Part shown: one piece after another, positions 1 to 16,764 of the stretch
Position numbering within the stretch: the first letter of the stretch is position 1
Layout: each line of letters starts with the position of its first letter
From: Diphasiastrum complanatum
Taxonomy: Eukaryota > Streptophyta > Lycopodiopsida > Lycopodiales > Lycopodiaceae
Direction: 5' to 3'
Length of the DNA stretch: 64,000 nucleotides
Assembly: GCA_029204225.1 (NCBI GenBank)
Contig: CM055094.1
Location: 69,121,055 to 69,185,054, forward strand
Made by a program: the position numbers and the translations under genes
The notes under the pieces: model-generated
The model's database searches: none
The model's input: the letters and a program-made list of their open reading frames with translations, nothing else
Told to the model about the DNA's origin: nothing

Positions 1-290
1 CAACTACTAACGGTGCTTTATTTTCGATTTCGCTAACAAAGCACGCGAGCATATCATTCATCATCATCATGAATGTAGCTAGGGCATTAGTCGACCCAAA
101 TGGCATCACAAGATACTCATAGTGACCGAACCGAGCTCGTAAGGCAGTCTTGTGTACATCCTCTTCACGAACTCTAACCTGATGGTATCCGCTCTTTAGG
201 TCTATTTTACTGAACACAGTGGCACCTGACAAGGCATCTAGCAAATCATCTATACGTGGCATAGGTGTCACATGCACTTTGAATCCCTTG
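1..290 (-). pseudogene. Ty3/gypsy reverse transcriptase fragment
   Basis: Read on the minus strand, this stretch gives the start of a gypsy-type reverse transcriptase domain. It has a [15 protein letters not shown] block, then [20 protein letters not shown], then [18 protein letters not shown]. These are the classical RT blocks around motif A and the following MPFGLTNAPATF block. Two changes from the usual consensus (S for L, L for P) suggest decay. The frame runs off the low-coordinate edge, so the YxDD motif is not visible. The homology fades near 290. It lies downstream of the last visible LETM1 exon, so it may sit in a LETM1 intron or mark where that gene was broken. Confidence 0.85.
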
Positions 291-300
291 CCCAATGTAA

Positions 301-6289
<5,989 letters not shown>

Positions 6290-6876
6290 ATGCAATAGCC
6301 TTCAGAGAATATTACAATATATTTACATGCCTTTCTTCCAGCAAGCTGCAAGAGTGATCAATAGATCAAAAATCAACTCTAATCACAGTAGAGAAGAAGC
6401 CAACGCAAATGCCAGTGCCAGTGTCCACACAACGCAATCCATTAATGGCTGAAAGTCCATGAATAGGAAGAGATGGGTTTTTTTCTCGCATTCAAAGCAG
6501 TATGATCATACTATGCTTACACAAAAACTGGAAAGCCAAAGACCAGGCAGAAGCAAATCATATACTGTAACCGCATTGCAAGATTTTTGCATTTTCTAGT
6601 TCAGCTTGGGATTTTTGCAAATGAAAGCCTGGATTCTAGATTTATGAGACGATCAATCAATCCTTCATCATTGTTATATTTCCTTTTTGTCATCCCTCGA
6701 ATTTGGACGTCCCAAATAAAATGCAGTAACAGAAATACCTTCACAGAATGTCCCTTCGCATCACAACCATTGCTGGATCCTGCACCTCAGCTTGCCTGCT
6801 CAATGCCTGCTCCTGGCATCATCCATGCCCAATTTCCTGTCCAAAATTCTCCCAAATCCGATCAATGAAATACAAG

Positions 6877-6909
<33 letters not shown>

Positions 6910-7131
6910 GCCCTCCTTTCTTTCTCCATCTCTCGCCAGTTCTCCTTCCACCTAGGGTTCCCTAGGGCTCAGATTAGGGCTCCTACGGGAAAAATTAGGG
7001 TTTTAAGCTCCGCCCTAATCATTTTGAGCACCTAGCCCTAATCTCGTTCCTAGTGAAGACCAAATTTCTTCGCGGAATTCTAAATACTACACAGTCTTCT
7101 TGATAGTTTGCTTATGGGTTTATCTGAGAGC
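6290..7131 (-). promoter_or_regulatory. Upstream/5' UTR region of the LETM1-like gene
   Basis: This non-coding stretch lies directly 5' of the LETM1 start. It contains a CT microsatellite (6877-6909, GA on the gene strand). Past that is a block rich in AGGGTT/CCCTAA words, including a telo-box (AAACCCTAA class on the minus strand) at about 6994-7003. Telo-boxes are common in promoters of growth-related and organelle-related plant genes. I cannot place the transcription start. Confidence 0.5.
6877..6909. repeat. CT/GA microsatellite
   Basis: A run of about 16 CT dinucleotides with one TTT interruption, in the 5' region of the LETM1-like gene. CT/GA tracts are common in plant 5' UTRs and core promoters. 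Confidence 0.9.
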
Positions 7132-7382
7132 CACGTGTCAGAAACACAAACACGATCGATCCTAGGTCAGCCTAACAACCCTAACGTTTAGGTCGCTTAA
7201 TTATATCGTTTGATCCCATTTTGTCCGATCTCTGTTTTTTTTTGGTTTTTTTTTTTCGGAGCTGACATAACTAGAGGCCTTCATCGCACGCAATATTTTA
7301 CACGCTCACCACTTGGATCTCTGCCACGTGTAAAACACCACAAAACCTGCCTTCTCAAAGATCCATCTAAGAACGACGTGGC
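7132..7382. promoter_or_regulatory. G-box/ABRE cluster
   Basis: Three ACGTG-core sites lie within 250 bp: CACGTG at 7132-7137, CACGTG at 7325-7330 (context GCCACGTGTA), and ACGTGGC at 7376-7382. This core binds bZIP and bHLH factors in plants. They could be distal elements of the LETM1 promoter, or serve a plus-strand transcript for which I see no gene. Confidence 0.4.
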
Positions 7383-8647
7383 AGGATCCGAACGTTTCCA
7401 CACAGATCCAAGGGTGGCACATTCTAGATCATGTAGTGGCTCTAACGAGGTGTGACATTTCTTTGTGGATACTAGGTTTTTAAGTTTTAACTTGATGGGA
7501 CACCTATGCTGCCTCTTCTATATTTTTTCCTTTTTTTTTTTTCTCTTGTGTATCTTTCAAGGGACCTATTTTACTTTTCTTGAGTGTGAGTCGTCGAGAA
7601 ACCTCTTTTAAGTTATCCTCAGAGAACTTGCATTTTTTTGAGCTTTGCGATTTTTTGAAGGCTAATACTCATAAAAGGATATATATGCTTATTTAAAAAA
7701 TTGTCAAATGATGTCGAGTTTTGAGAAGCTAGGCCAATTCCATTCCTTATCCTTTGCCGATTTTCTCGAGCATGCATTTAAAATTTTGATTTTCCAAATA
7801 GAAATGTGACTGATTATAATAGGGATGTGAATTTACCTTTAAAATAAATATATAAATAAAAAGGTGGTTGGCTAATGTGAATTTACCTTTAAAATAGATA
7901 TATAAATAAAAAGGTGGTTGGCTATAATAATATTCACATCGACTTTAGATTAACCAAAATTAGTAATGACAAAAGCTATAGATGATGGTCGCCATTATGC
8001 CCCCTAAAGACTTTCACAAGCGTAGGGGAGCCCACTTAGGTTTATAATTGTTAAATTACAATGAAAATGAGTGGATTGAATTTATCACCCTTCAAGTTCT
8101 TGTGGTGAGAGTATGGAATCTCTCACAAAATGCCATGTTCTTAAATGTTGCCCTATCTAAGACTATCAATATTTATATTAATAGGGTAGAGTCTAAACCC
8201 ATTTCAAAATGTGCACATACATACAATTTGAAAGTCGAGGTCTTTCCATGCCATTCCATGTGAAAGACCCTTTCATTTGAAAGCCATGGCATTTAATGTC
8301 CAAATTCAAATTAAATCAAGCATTTTTGTTTTTTTATTGAAAAGGAGATGAAGGGCCCACCACTTATTACCCATACTCCAATATGTCTCAAGTATTCATT
8401 TGGTATATTGAGTTACCTAATGTTAGCACCTTTCAATGCCACCTGGGGGCAACTCTCAATATGTTGGTAAATACTATGTGTTGGTCAATGGAGTTTCTAC
8501 CGTAGTCAACATTAAAGTCAATGTCTTAAATCTTAAGGATATGTGTCCACAAAAAACTTTGCCAATTTGTTGAGGACTTTATTGCAAGAACTTGGTTTTT
8601 TAAATGCACCTTAATATGCAAGACTCAAGTCATAAATTGCGAAAAAT
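7383..8647. other. AT-rich spacer with one tandem duplication
   Basis: No gene is recognised. The notable structure is a 50 bp tandem duplication (7825-7874 and 7875-7924). Several short ORFs occur but none has a recognisable motif. Confidence 0.6.
7825..7924. repeat. 50 bp tandem duplication, two copies
   Basis: The unit begins ATGTGAATTTACCTTTAAAA and ends AAGGTGGTTGGCTA. The two copies are head to tail and differ at about one position, so the event is recent. Confidence 0.9.
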
Positions 8648-9197
8648 TTATGTCCCTCGCTTATTTTCTTGCATGCAGGCTTCAAACTCAAGGGTCATTG
8701 CTTCGACCCACTTCTTGGATAGAAGTCCTTCTTGGACATCTTTAGGCTCTTCATCTGATATGAAGAATGCATGATAGGAAGTTTCACCTTCCACTTGCCT
8801 TCCTCCCTCATCATAAGTGAGCATTCTTGGCTCAGATCTTTCTCTTGTGGATCTTCTTGGCGTAGGTGCTTGAAGTTGCTCCTCCTCAAGCCTTAGCCTC
8901 ACCACTTCTTGAACAACATCAAGATTGATGATTGTAGATCCTGCATGAGACTCCTTGATCTTTGCTTCATCCAAGTTAAACTTCTGATCTTTATGAAAGA
9001 TCACATCTCTAATTACAACATTCTTGTCGATAGAGGGAAGATATACTTTATATGCTTTCTTAGAAGATGCATATCCAACAAAAATTCCTTTAACAGCACT
9101 AGGATCATCCTTCTTCCTAGTCTCTAAAGGTACATGCACATAGCATAAATAGCCAAAGACCTTAAGATGATCTACCTTAGGCTTTTTTCTTGCTATG
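8648..9197 (-). pseudogene. Ty1/copia pol fragment (integrase C-terminus to RT linker)
   Basis: On the minus strand the frame starts at about 9197 with KKPKVDHLKVFGYLCYVHVP, the conserved end of the copia integrase core. It continues with KGIFVGYASSKKAYKVYLPS and VIRDVIFHKD. A variable linker with RRSTRERSEP leads to the block before RT (LLSKKWVEAMTLEFEACMQE). Both ends are abrupt, so it is a truncated piece. It is related to, but clearly different from, the element at 43505-48612, which has the matching VHVPLETR motif. Confidence 0.88.
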
Positions 9198-9812
9198 ATT
9201 GGTTGCTCTGGATGATTGCTATGGTTGTATGATAGAAACTATGACGATTGTTGCCTCTGATAAAGAGTAGTATGGCTTCTAAGGAGTGTAACAAGAAGAA
9301 AGCTTGGTTTGATTGTTTCTTCCTGAGATGATGCGTGCACAGAACATGATTATCTATATGATGTGGATATTGTGGGTCTCTCAGCAGAATCGCGCGAATC
9401 TGGAAAATGAAATAGCGTCACAATCGGACGGCTTCTAAACACGTCAGAATCCGACGTCTGTGCTAGTTCAGGCCCGGCGGATGCCAGATTTCAGATGTCG
9501 TGGACAGGCTTTTGGATTGCTGACATGGAGGTTAGACTCCGACAGCCGTCGGATTCCGACGTCCACGTCAGATGACACATAAAAAAAAAATTTAAATGCC
9601 ACGCCATATCCACGTCAGAATGTTGAATTCCAACGTGCACTTCAAAACTTGGTTGCCACCACAATTTTTCGATCACCAGACTCTCATTTCTGGATTTTTT
9701 TTTTTTTTCTGGACGTCAGATTTCGAGGTTCGAGTTGCGACGAATTATAAAATTTTAAAAAATGCGTCGGACGCCCACGTCGAAATCTACACGATATGTT
9801 ATTGTGAAATCT
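9198..9812. other. Junction sequence between two copia fragments
   Basis: No coding region is recognised. The second half is rich in GACGTC/CGTCAGA words in direct and inverted order, such as CGTCAGAATCCGACGT near 9440-9465 and CGTCGGATTCCGACGTCCAC near 9547-9566. These give short inverted repeats. It may be LTR or leader sequence of an unrecognised element. Confidence 0.4.
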
Positions 9813-10629
9813 GACCAATAATCTGCTCTCAGTTAGCAGAATCACCGATTTGGGTCGAAAGGTCAAATTCGATACAGAAGGTTGCACAGTTCTTGACAAA
9901 TCTCAGAAGGTTCTAGCCTTTGGAAGGAGAAGCGGCTACCTTTACAAACTCAGCCACTGCTACTCTTCTAACAGTCAAGCTCTTCACACTTATATGTTGT
10001 GGCATTTCAGACTTGGCCACCTTAATTTCAGTAGTATCCAGCAAATGTCAGTTCGAAGACTAGTACAAGATCTGCCTTCTATCAGCAAGCCAACTTCTCC
10101 ATGCGAAAGTTGTATTATCACCAAGCATGCAAGAAGTCCCTCCATTTCATATTCAGTTCATACTTCCAAAGGCTTGCTTGACCTTGTACATAGCGACATT
10201 TGTGGCCCGATGTAGACTGCTTCGACAGGGGGAGCTCTCTATTTCCTAACCTCCGTCGATGACTTCTCTTGAAGGACTGCTACTTACTTTATGAAGAACA
10301 AATCCGAAGCGTTCAAGTTCTTCAAGCAGTTCAAGTTGTCTACAGAAAACCAGACCTAGAGGAAGATCAAGGCTCTATGCACAGATGGAGAAGGAGAGTA
10401 AATCTCCACATAATTCAAGGAGTTCTGCAAGGCCAGCGGAATACATCAACAATTTACAACCAGCTACTCACCTCAGTCCAATGATATAGTTGAACGGAAG
10501 AAGCGAACACTCATCGAAAGTGCCAAGAGCATGTTGGCCCATGCCTCTCTTCCAAAGAAAGTCTGGGCAGAAACTGTTACAATAGCTGCCTATTTGCAGA
10601 ATTAATCCATCACCAAAGCCCTGAATGGG
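9813..10629 (+). pseudogene. Ty1/copia pol fragment (end of protease region to integrase)
   Basis: The plus strand encodes NNLLSVSRITDLG, then the GAG-pre-integrase domain with LWHFRLGHLNFSSIQQMS, a CESCIITKHAR zinc-finger half and GLLDLVHSDICGPM. The integrase core follows (YFLTSVDDFS, YFMKNKSEAFKFFK, VERKKRTLIESAKSMLAHAS). Several stop codons break the frame, for example just after GPM near 10213 and in the VDDFS, STEFKEF and AAYLQN regions. It ends abruptly near 10629. The family is close to, but distinct from, the element at 55430-59314. Confidence 0.88.
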
Positions 10630-12274
10630 GGGAGTCCGGCAGATAGAAACTTGGGCAGCTCAACCAACTGTTGTAAAGCTATCTTCATAAGCTTTACTTC
10701 CGACGCCACTGGAGCCAGCATTGTCCCCGGCGCCAGCAACGCCCCTGCTGCTCCTGGCGCCACTGTGACCGGAATCCAGCCGGCGCCAAGTTCCTATGGC
10801 TGAAAATCTTTGATCGGTTCTAGCGAAGTTCAAAGAGCTCAGATCGATGTGCAAACACCTCACACGATCTAGGCATGATTAAAGGAAGCCTGGGAATCAA
10901 TAAAATCTAGAGAGAGAATGACTTTCTAGAAAGAGAAAATCCTAGAGAGAGAAAAATGTGCTTTACCAGCCTGGGTAGAGTGCTTGGTATGAGGGGGGGT
11001 GCCGAATCCCACCAATACTATAGGGGAGTGCGGGTTGCGACTCAGGGCGAGCTCCAACCAAGTCTCAGCCTCCCTTGCTGGAATGTTGTCATGGCTCTCG
11101 CCTTGGCATGCTAGTGCCCCAGAGACTAGGGTCGGTCACACAGTTGAAATGTAACCTTCTCAGATTTATCAATAAAGTGGGATTTTTCTCAAACTGACTC
11201 TGATTACCTTCTGGGTTTCAGTGTTCGGTAAAAGCTCCAGTTGTAAGGCCGCTTCAAAATTTTTAAGTTGGCACATAGCTGAGGGTCGTATCCCGGGACG
11301 CCAGCGATATGTCGTCGGGACCATTTGGTCCGTGGCGCCAGCGGTATGCTGTCGGGACCATTTGGTCCAGGAACTGGTTGTCTCCATATCTGTCGCGGCT
11401 TGTGGTTCTAAGTGTTCCTTGCATGAACGTGAATGGGTCAAGCTACGGGCTCTAACCTGTCGGCTGAGTTGGATGGCTTGCTTGGGTGAAAGTTACCTAT
11501 TTATGGCTGTCCAGTCTGGCGTGGCGCCAGGTTGGCTTCCAGCGCTCGTGACAAAGCTTTCAGTTCGTTAAGTCTGATGTAAGTCAGACCGCTTGCTTGG
11601 AATGGATGTTACTCGTTTGTAACGAAGCTTCGAGTTGGTTAAGTTTGATGTATGTCGGGCGGCTTGCTTGGAGGGAAGTCACCCACATCGGGACCCCCGA
11701 TTTGGCATGGCTCCAGGTTGGATCTCAATGTTGGTTCGGAACTTCAAGTTGGTTAAGTCTGATCGTTGTTGGCGAGTTGGCTGCTTGTATGTCAAGTGGG
11801 TTTGAATGGCAAGAGTTGAAGGCTGGGAAGCTAAGTCGTGGTTCCCGGCTCCCTTTGGAATGCCTGCGCTACACCAGCGCCAGGAATCAAGTCACCAGGT
11901 CTCAGCTCCCTCTACTAGCACGAGCTAGGCACAATGCTCAGCACGTGTTGGTGGCCCCGAGACCAGTCAGTCTATGTATGAATGTAACCTCTTCCAAATT
12001 TAATAAAGTTGATCCTTGGAGATGATTACCATTTTGGTTTTGCCTCCGGGACTGGTCCAAGTGGAAGGACCCTTACTACAACCTTTTTGCGTCGCCGGTG
12101 CCTAAGGGTCCACGTCATCGACGTGTGGCTTGCCGCTACGCCATTTGGTCAGTTTGGCGACCACTATGCCTTGAGTTCTATGTGTGGCTTGTCTTTGCCT
12201 TTGGTTACCTTTTGGGGACGAATTCTAAGTTGGCTTTCGGGTTGGTTGGGATTCTAGTTTTCTTTAGTTTGAAC
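10630..12274. other. GC-richer segment of unknown origin with internal repeats
   Basis: Base composition changes here: GGCGCCA and GGGACCATTTGGTCC words are frequent, unlike the AT-rich surroundings. Three kinds of repetition are visible. A ~100-150 bp block around 11085-11205 (GCCCCAGAGACTAGGGTCGG, GAAATGTAACCT, AATAAAGT, GATTACC) recurs imperfectly at about 11900-12035. A GGGACCATTTGGTCC palindrome occurs twice (about 11318 and 11356). A unit with GCTTGCTTGG..GTTGGTTAAGT recurs in 11470-11790. No protein motif is recognised. It sits between two copia fragments and may be LTR or internal sequence of an unrecognised element. Confidence 0.45.
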
Positions 12275-14038
12275 TAGCCAAGGAGAGCTACGAAGATCAA
12301 CAAGACAAGAGAGAAGACACAACCTGAAAGGTATGAAGCAAATTATGCTCTCTTATCTAGCATTATTCAAAGCAAAGAACCTTTGACTTATGTTGAAGCG
12401 AAGGATGATGACATTTGGGTCAAGGCAATGGAAGAGGAGATGGAGTCAATTGCTAAGCATAGCACATGGGACTTAGTGGAACCGCCAATCCGGACAAGAA
12501 ACCTATTGGTTGTAAATGGGTATACAAGACTAAGTACCATGCAAATGGAAGTATAGCAAAGCACAAAGCAAGATTGGTGATCAAAGGGTATGCACAAAGT
12601 AAAGGGATCGAATATGAGGAGACCTTTGCGCCAGTATGTAAGTGGAATACTCTACGTCTACTTGTTGCTTTAGCTTCACATTTTGGTTGGCCTTTGCATC
12701 AGATGGATGTAAAATCTGCTTTTCTAAATGGTGAGTTAGAAGAAGAGGTGTTCATGGATCAACCTAAAGGCTTTGTAGCGAAAGGACAGGAGAATAACGT
12801 ATGTCGCTTGAAGAAAGCACTTTATGGTCTTAAATAGGCACCATGTGCGTGGTACAGCAGGATTGATGCCTACTTTCATTCTAAGGGGATGGTGAGAACA
12901 CATTCTATGTCTTGTGTTTTGATGATATGGTTGCTTTGGTTGCTCTTTATGTTGATGACTTACGAGAAATAATCAAGAGATGGTAGATATGATCAAGAAA
13001 GATCTCATGGAACAATTCGAGATGACAGATCTTAGTCTAATGCATTATTGCCTTGGGGTGGAGGTGTGGCGAAAAGGACACGAGGTGGGTCTAACACAGG
13101 TGAAGTATGTCAGAGAGTTGCTGCACAGGTTCAGGTTGCAGGATTGCAAGCCAATGAACACTCCTATTGAGCCAGGTAAAAAGCTTTCTAAGCTTGACGA
13201 GTCACAGCCATTTGATGCTATGATGTATAGGCAGTTAGTAGGGAGCTTCATTTACGTTACGACGACTAGACCAGATATATGCTATGTTGTTGGTATTGTA
13301 AGTCAAGTTATGGCAGCACCTACTGAAATGCATTGGAAGACAACCAAATGCATTTTGCGATATGTCAAGGGCACTTCCAATTATGGCTTGGTGTATAGGA
13401 AGCATGAGGGTTCACCTGAGTTATGTGGCTATGTGGATGCGGATTGGAGAGGTGACTATGATGATTGTAGATCCACCACAAGGTATGTATTCTAGCTTTG
13501 TGGCAGTTGTTTTTTCTTGGTCTAGTAAGAAGCAAAGTACAATTGCCTTATCTACAACGAAAGCAGAGTATAAGACAATGTGTAGTGAAGCACAAGAAGC
13601 TATATGGTTGAGGCAAATCTTGGATGAAGCTGGCATGAAACAGAAAAATCTCACGACGATACATGGCGATAGTCAGAGTGGCATTCGGCTAGCAAAGAAT
13701 CCAATATTCCATGCGAGAACCAAATGCATTGAGATTTAGTATCACTTTATACATGAGAGGCTATTGAGTAAGGAAATTCATGTTGTTCATTGTAGTACGG
13801 ACGAACAACTAGCTGACATTTTCACTAAGCCACTTATTAGAGAAAAGTTTGATAAGTTTAGATGAAAGCTTTCTGTACTTAAAGTTTGTTGACTTAAAAG
13901 CTATGTATATGACTGTATAAAAAGTAGACTCTACTTTGAGGGAGAGAGTTAGAATTAAAGTAGAACTATTGTGTTACTGTATTGTGGGTCCTATCAGTGG
14001 ATAAGGATCAGTTGGCCTCGCCACAAGGCGAGTCGATG
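12275..14038 (+). mobile_element. Truncated copia element, same family as 16765-22634
   Basis: This is a 5'-truncated copy of the family that is more complete at 16765-22634. Starting at CTAGCCAAGGAGAGC, it gives the pre-RT linker, then RT in shifted frames (IGCKWVYKTK, YEETFAPVCKWNTLRLL, MDVKSAFLNGELEEEVFM). Next come FEMTDLSLMHYCLGVEVW, TRPDICYVVGIVSQ, and RNase H with STTKAEY and DIFTKPL, ending near 13870. Frameshifts and stops occur near 12480, 12836, 12890-12970, 13495 and 13738. A polypurine tract (TTTGAGGGAGAG, 13935-13946) is followed by the first ~92 bp of a 3' LTR (13947-14038). The copy then switches to an unrelated integrase fragment. Protease and integrase are missing at the 5' side. 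Confidence 0.88.
13947..14038 (+). repeat. Partial 3' LTR of the truncated copia copy
   Basis: It begins AGTTAGAATTAAAGTAGAA right after the polypurine tract and matches the 5' LTR at 16765 for its first part. It contains the uninterrupted site CAGTTGGCCTCG, the empty counterpart of the inverted-repeat insertion at 16833-17210. It breaks off near 14038. Confidence 0.8.
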
Positions 14039-14413
14039 ATGTATGTAACTTTCATTGATGATTTTAGTAGATTTTGTTGGATCTATTCACTAAAGAGCAA
14101 AGATGAAGTGTATGATGTCTTTGTTAAGTTCAAGAATGTTAAGTCCTTAAGGAGTGACAATGGTGGAGAGTACATATCTACCAAGTTCAAGGCTTTTTGT
14201 GATGAGCATGGAATCAAGAGGGAGTATACAACACCAAGGACCCGACAACAAAATGGAGTGGCCGAGAGGAAGAATAGGACTCTATGTGAAAGTGCCAAAG
14301 CCATGAGGTTAAGTGCTAATCTTGATAATCCATTTTGGGATCAGCTTTCTTGTGTGCTAATTTCTTGTGCAATAGGTGGCCGAGTGCTATTTTGGATGGA
14401 AGGACACCTTTAA
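14036..14413 (+). pseudogene. Ty1/copia integrase fragment of a second family
   Basis: The plus-strand frame reads MMYVTFIDDFSRFCWIYSLK, then after an internal loss SLRSDNGGEYISTKFKAFCD and TRQQNGVAERKNRTLCESAK. These are the copia integrase core with the second Asp and the catalytic Glu region. About 40 residues are missing between the FIDDFS and LRSDNGGE blocks compared with the element at 43505-48612. The frame stops at about 14411. Confidence 0.85.
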
Positions 14414-15183
14414 ATTCTCTGGAGCAATGATAGTTGGATCCCCTCCTGTGAAGCCCAAAGAGATCCAAAAGTAATGGATCAAAGAAAGAAAGAGCTGCAG
14501 AAAAGCAAAAGATGGAGACAATCGTGAACCTGCAAAATAAAACGAGCTCCTCACTCAACAAGTGGTGGTCAAAGTTCGACATTGCAAGGGTCCAAGGCTG
14601 CAACTGTAGAACCAACAGTTCCTTCACCCTTCCACCATGCCTTCATCATGTTTCCTTACCGTTACCAAAGCGTCCATCCAAATCTATTTCTACCACCAAT
14701 TTTTGGATGATGAGTCCATCCCCTTGAGACTGATAATCGAAGGTTTTCCTTGAGATTGGAACTTCAATTGAGAGAGGAACTACAGAAATGCAGAAATGCC
14801 TAGAAGCAAAATGGAGGATACAGACCTCCCAGAAGTTAGTGTCTGCCAAGAAAACAGAGATGAAACCGTCAATGGCAGATACAAGTAATAAGAGAAAAAG
14901 ACACGTGGGAAGCACTCAAGCATGCAAGATTGTCAAGTTGCTGGGAGCTCTCCAATTTTGAGAATGTCAACCACTTGTAGCAATAAGACATTCTGGTTAC
15001 ATTGCGGCAGATTTTGAAAGTAGTTTTTGACAAAGACTAGCAGCAATAAGCACTTGGTTTTACACAAGCAAACGAGGATCTACGCTTTTCCAAGTGACGA
15101 TCGAAGATGCCAATGCGAAAGCGGAACGACATCATTCAATATGAGTTGCAGTGGGTCCTGCAACACATTAGGGGTGGGATGAT
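14414..15183. other. Unassigned sequence ending in a polypurine-like tract
   Basis: No convincing coding region. The last bases (AGGGGTGGGATGA, about 15171-15183) look like the polypurine tract of an LTR retrotransposon next to the LTR-like start at 15184. The stretch could be the degraded 3' internal part of that element. Confidence 0.35.
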
Positions 15184-15815
15184 GTTGGCTGATTCTGACA
15201 AATCTCCAAGATACTCGGCTAGAGCTACCCAAGAGCACCTCTCACCTTAGACCGAGGAGGTCTCTAAGAATACGAGACTAACGAAGACTAAGAGCCGAGT
15301 ATGAGAGCCGAGAAATTGCTAGTTAGGAATGACTAGCAAGAACTGTGTAAGCCTCATGGTGAATCCTAAAAGATGGAATGACCATGTAGGAACTAGTATT
15401 TCTAGGCCAAGTAATAAATGCAAGTAGACCCCTCTTAGAAAAGTAGAGTGAGCCATCTTTTGATGGTGACATCTAGTGGAGTGCATAATTCCACTTGTAA
15501 TTTGTGTAATGTGGAAATGCCACTAAGATGCCACCTAAGGAGTTCTCTTGCTTATTTAAGAGACTCCCTCTTTTAGAAGAGGAGCTTTTTGTGTATTATA
15601 CCTACTCCATGCTGAAATGAGAAGAGCCTCCATGAGTTTGGTGCATCCATTGAGCTCCTTGATCATGCTTATTTCTTGAGTGATGCATTCATGATCTTGC
15701 CTTTCCCTCCTATGTGTGTGGTTGTGGATAATAGAGTGAATTAGATTTCCTGCTTTCCTAGAGTGGATTAGATTTCATTTCTTGTTTGTGGATTCATGTA
15801 GGAATCAGCATTCAG
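15184..15815 (+). repeat. Probable orphan 3' LTR
   Basis: The sequence starts TGTTGGCTGATTCTGAC immediately after a purine-rich tract, as a 3' LTR does. It has a TATTTAAG box-like site near 15555. No partner LTR is seen in the window, so the right boundary is a guess at a CA dinucleotide. Confidence 0.35.
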
Positions 15816-16759
15816 GTAAACTAAATAGGCTGGGTTGTTGTGTAATTCTTGCATATTATCTTACAACCATGTTCTTGATGTTCTTGGGATGTCCAATAAT
15901 CAAAACACTAGTTGGTTTCTTGACTCTTGGACTTCTAAAATGTTGTCTAGTTTGGATTCTTATTTCTTGATTCTGTTCTCCAATCATTTTTAGAGTAGTT
16001 TCTGGTTTTGCAAGTAGATTAGTCTCCTTAAATTTGGTTACAATTTTTACAATCAAGAAGATGAGCGGCTGTGTTGAATGACATTTCTTGTTTCTGCTCA
16101 TTGTGACTTACCTTGTAGTTAGCTGATCCATTGGTAAGTGACTAATCATAATAGCCTGCAGTCATCCTATGATAGGCTGGATGATTATACTACAACACCT
16201 GCACCTGTAGAAATGACCAGTGATATCTTGTGTGTAGACCAAAAGTGTTGCCAAAAATGGTAGTTAGCATTTTTCTCAGGCTCAAACTTTAGCTGCTTGG
16301 AAGGGCATCTGAAACTGGGAAGAATCGTGAAACGAATTTGATGATCAAGGAGTTGATCTCAAAGGGCTTCACCAACATGAAAGGAGAGATGGCAATTTGG
16401 GCTAGTCAAGAGCATCAAAGGAGAGTCAATTGGCAAAGATGTTTTGGATCTGTTCTTGCAAGTTATTGAAGAATCAATTAAGTTCAAAGGAATAGCAAAG
16501 AAGTGTTGTTCAAGTCTACTTTACTTGTTATATCTCATGTTTGAGCAATTTCATGTGAATGTGTGCAAATTGTCAAGATATAGTAAAACTAGCTACATTG
16601 GTGAGCATCATTTTGATGTTGGATTTGTACTAGCATTCTTGGCTTGTTTTGTTGATGGAAATGAATATATTGGAGGTCATTATATCACTCATTCATGATC
16701 AAGTCATGAACTTATGATGGCATCTTGTGGCAAGATGGAGATGAAGGCTCATTCATGGA
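15816..16759. other. Unassigned spacer, left flank of the copia element
   Basis: No gene recognised. Short plus-strand ORFs (for example 16444-16698) have no known motif. The sequence continues at 22640 once the inserted element is removed. Confidence 0.5.
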
Positions 16760-16764
16760 GTGTC
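16760..16764. repeat. Target-site duplication (left), GTGTC
   Basis: GTGTC lies directly before the 5' LTR and recurs at 22635-22639 directly after the 3' LTR. A 5 bp duplication is the normal size for copia integration. Confidence 0.75.

Noticed and set aside
6290-6295. Start of the LETM1-like protein at 6295
   Set aside because: The codon is TTG; ATG at 6289 is the first real start.
13421-13654. Minus-strand ORF inside copia pol
   Set aside because: Antisense shadow of RNase H in the truncated copia copy.
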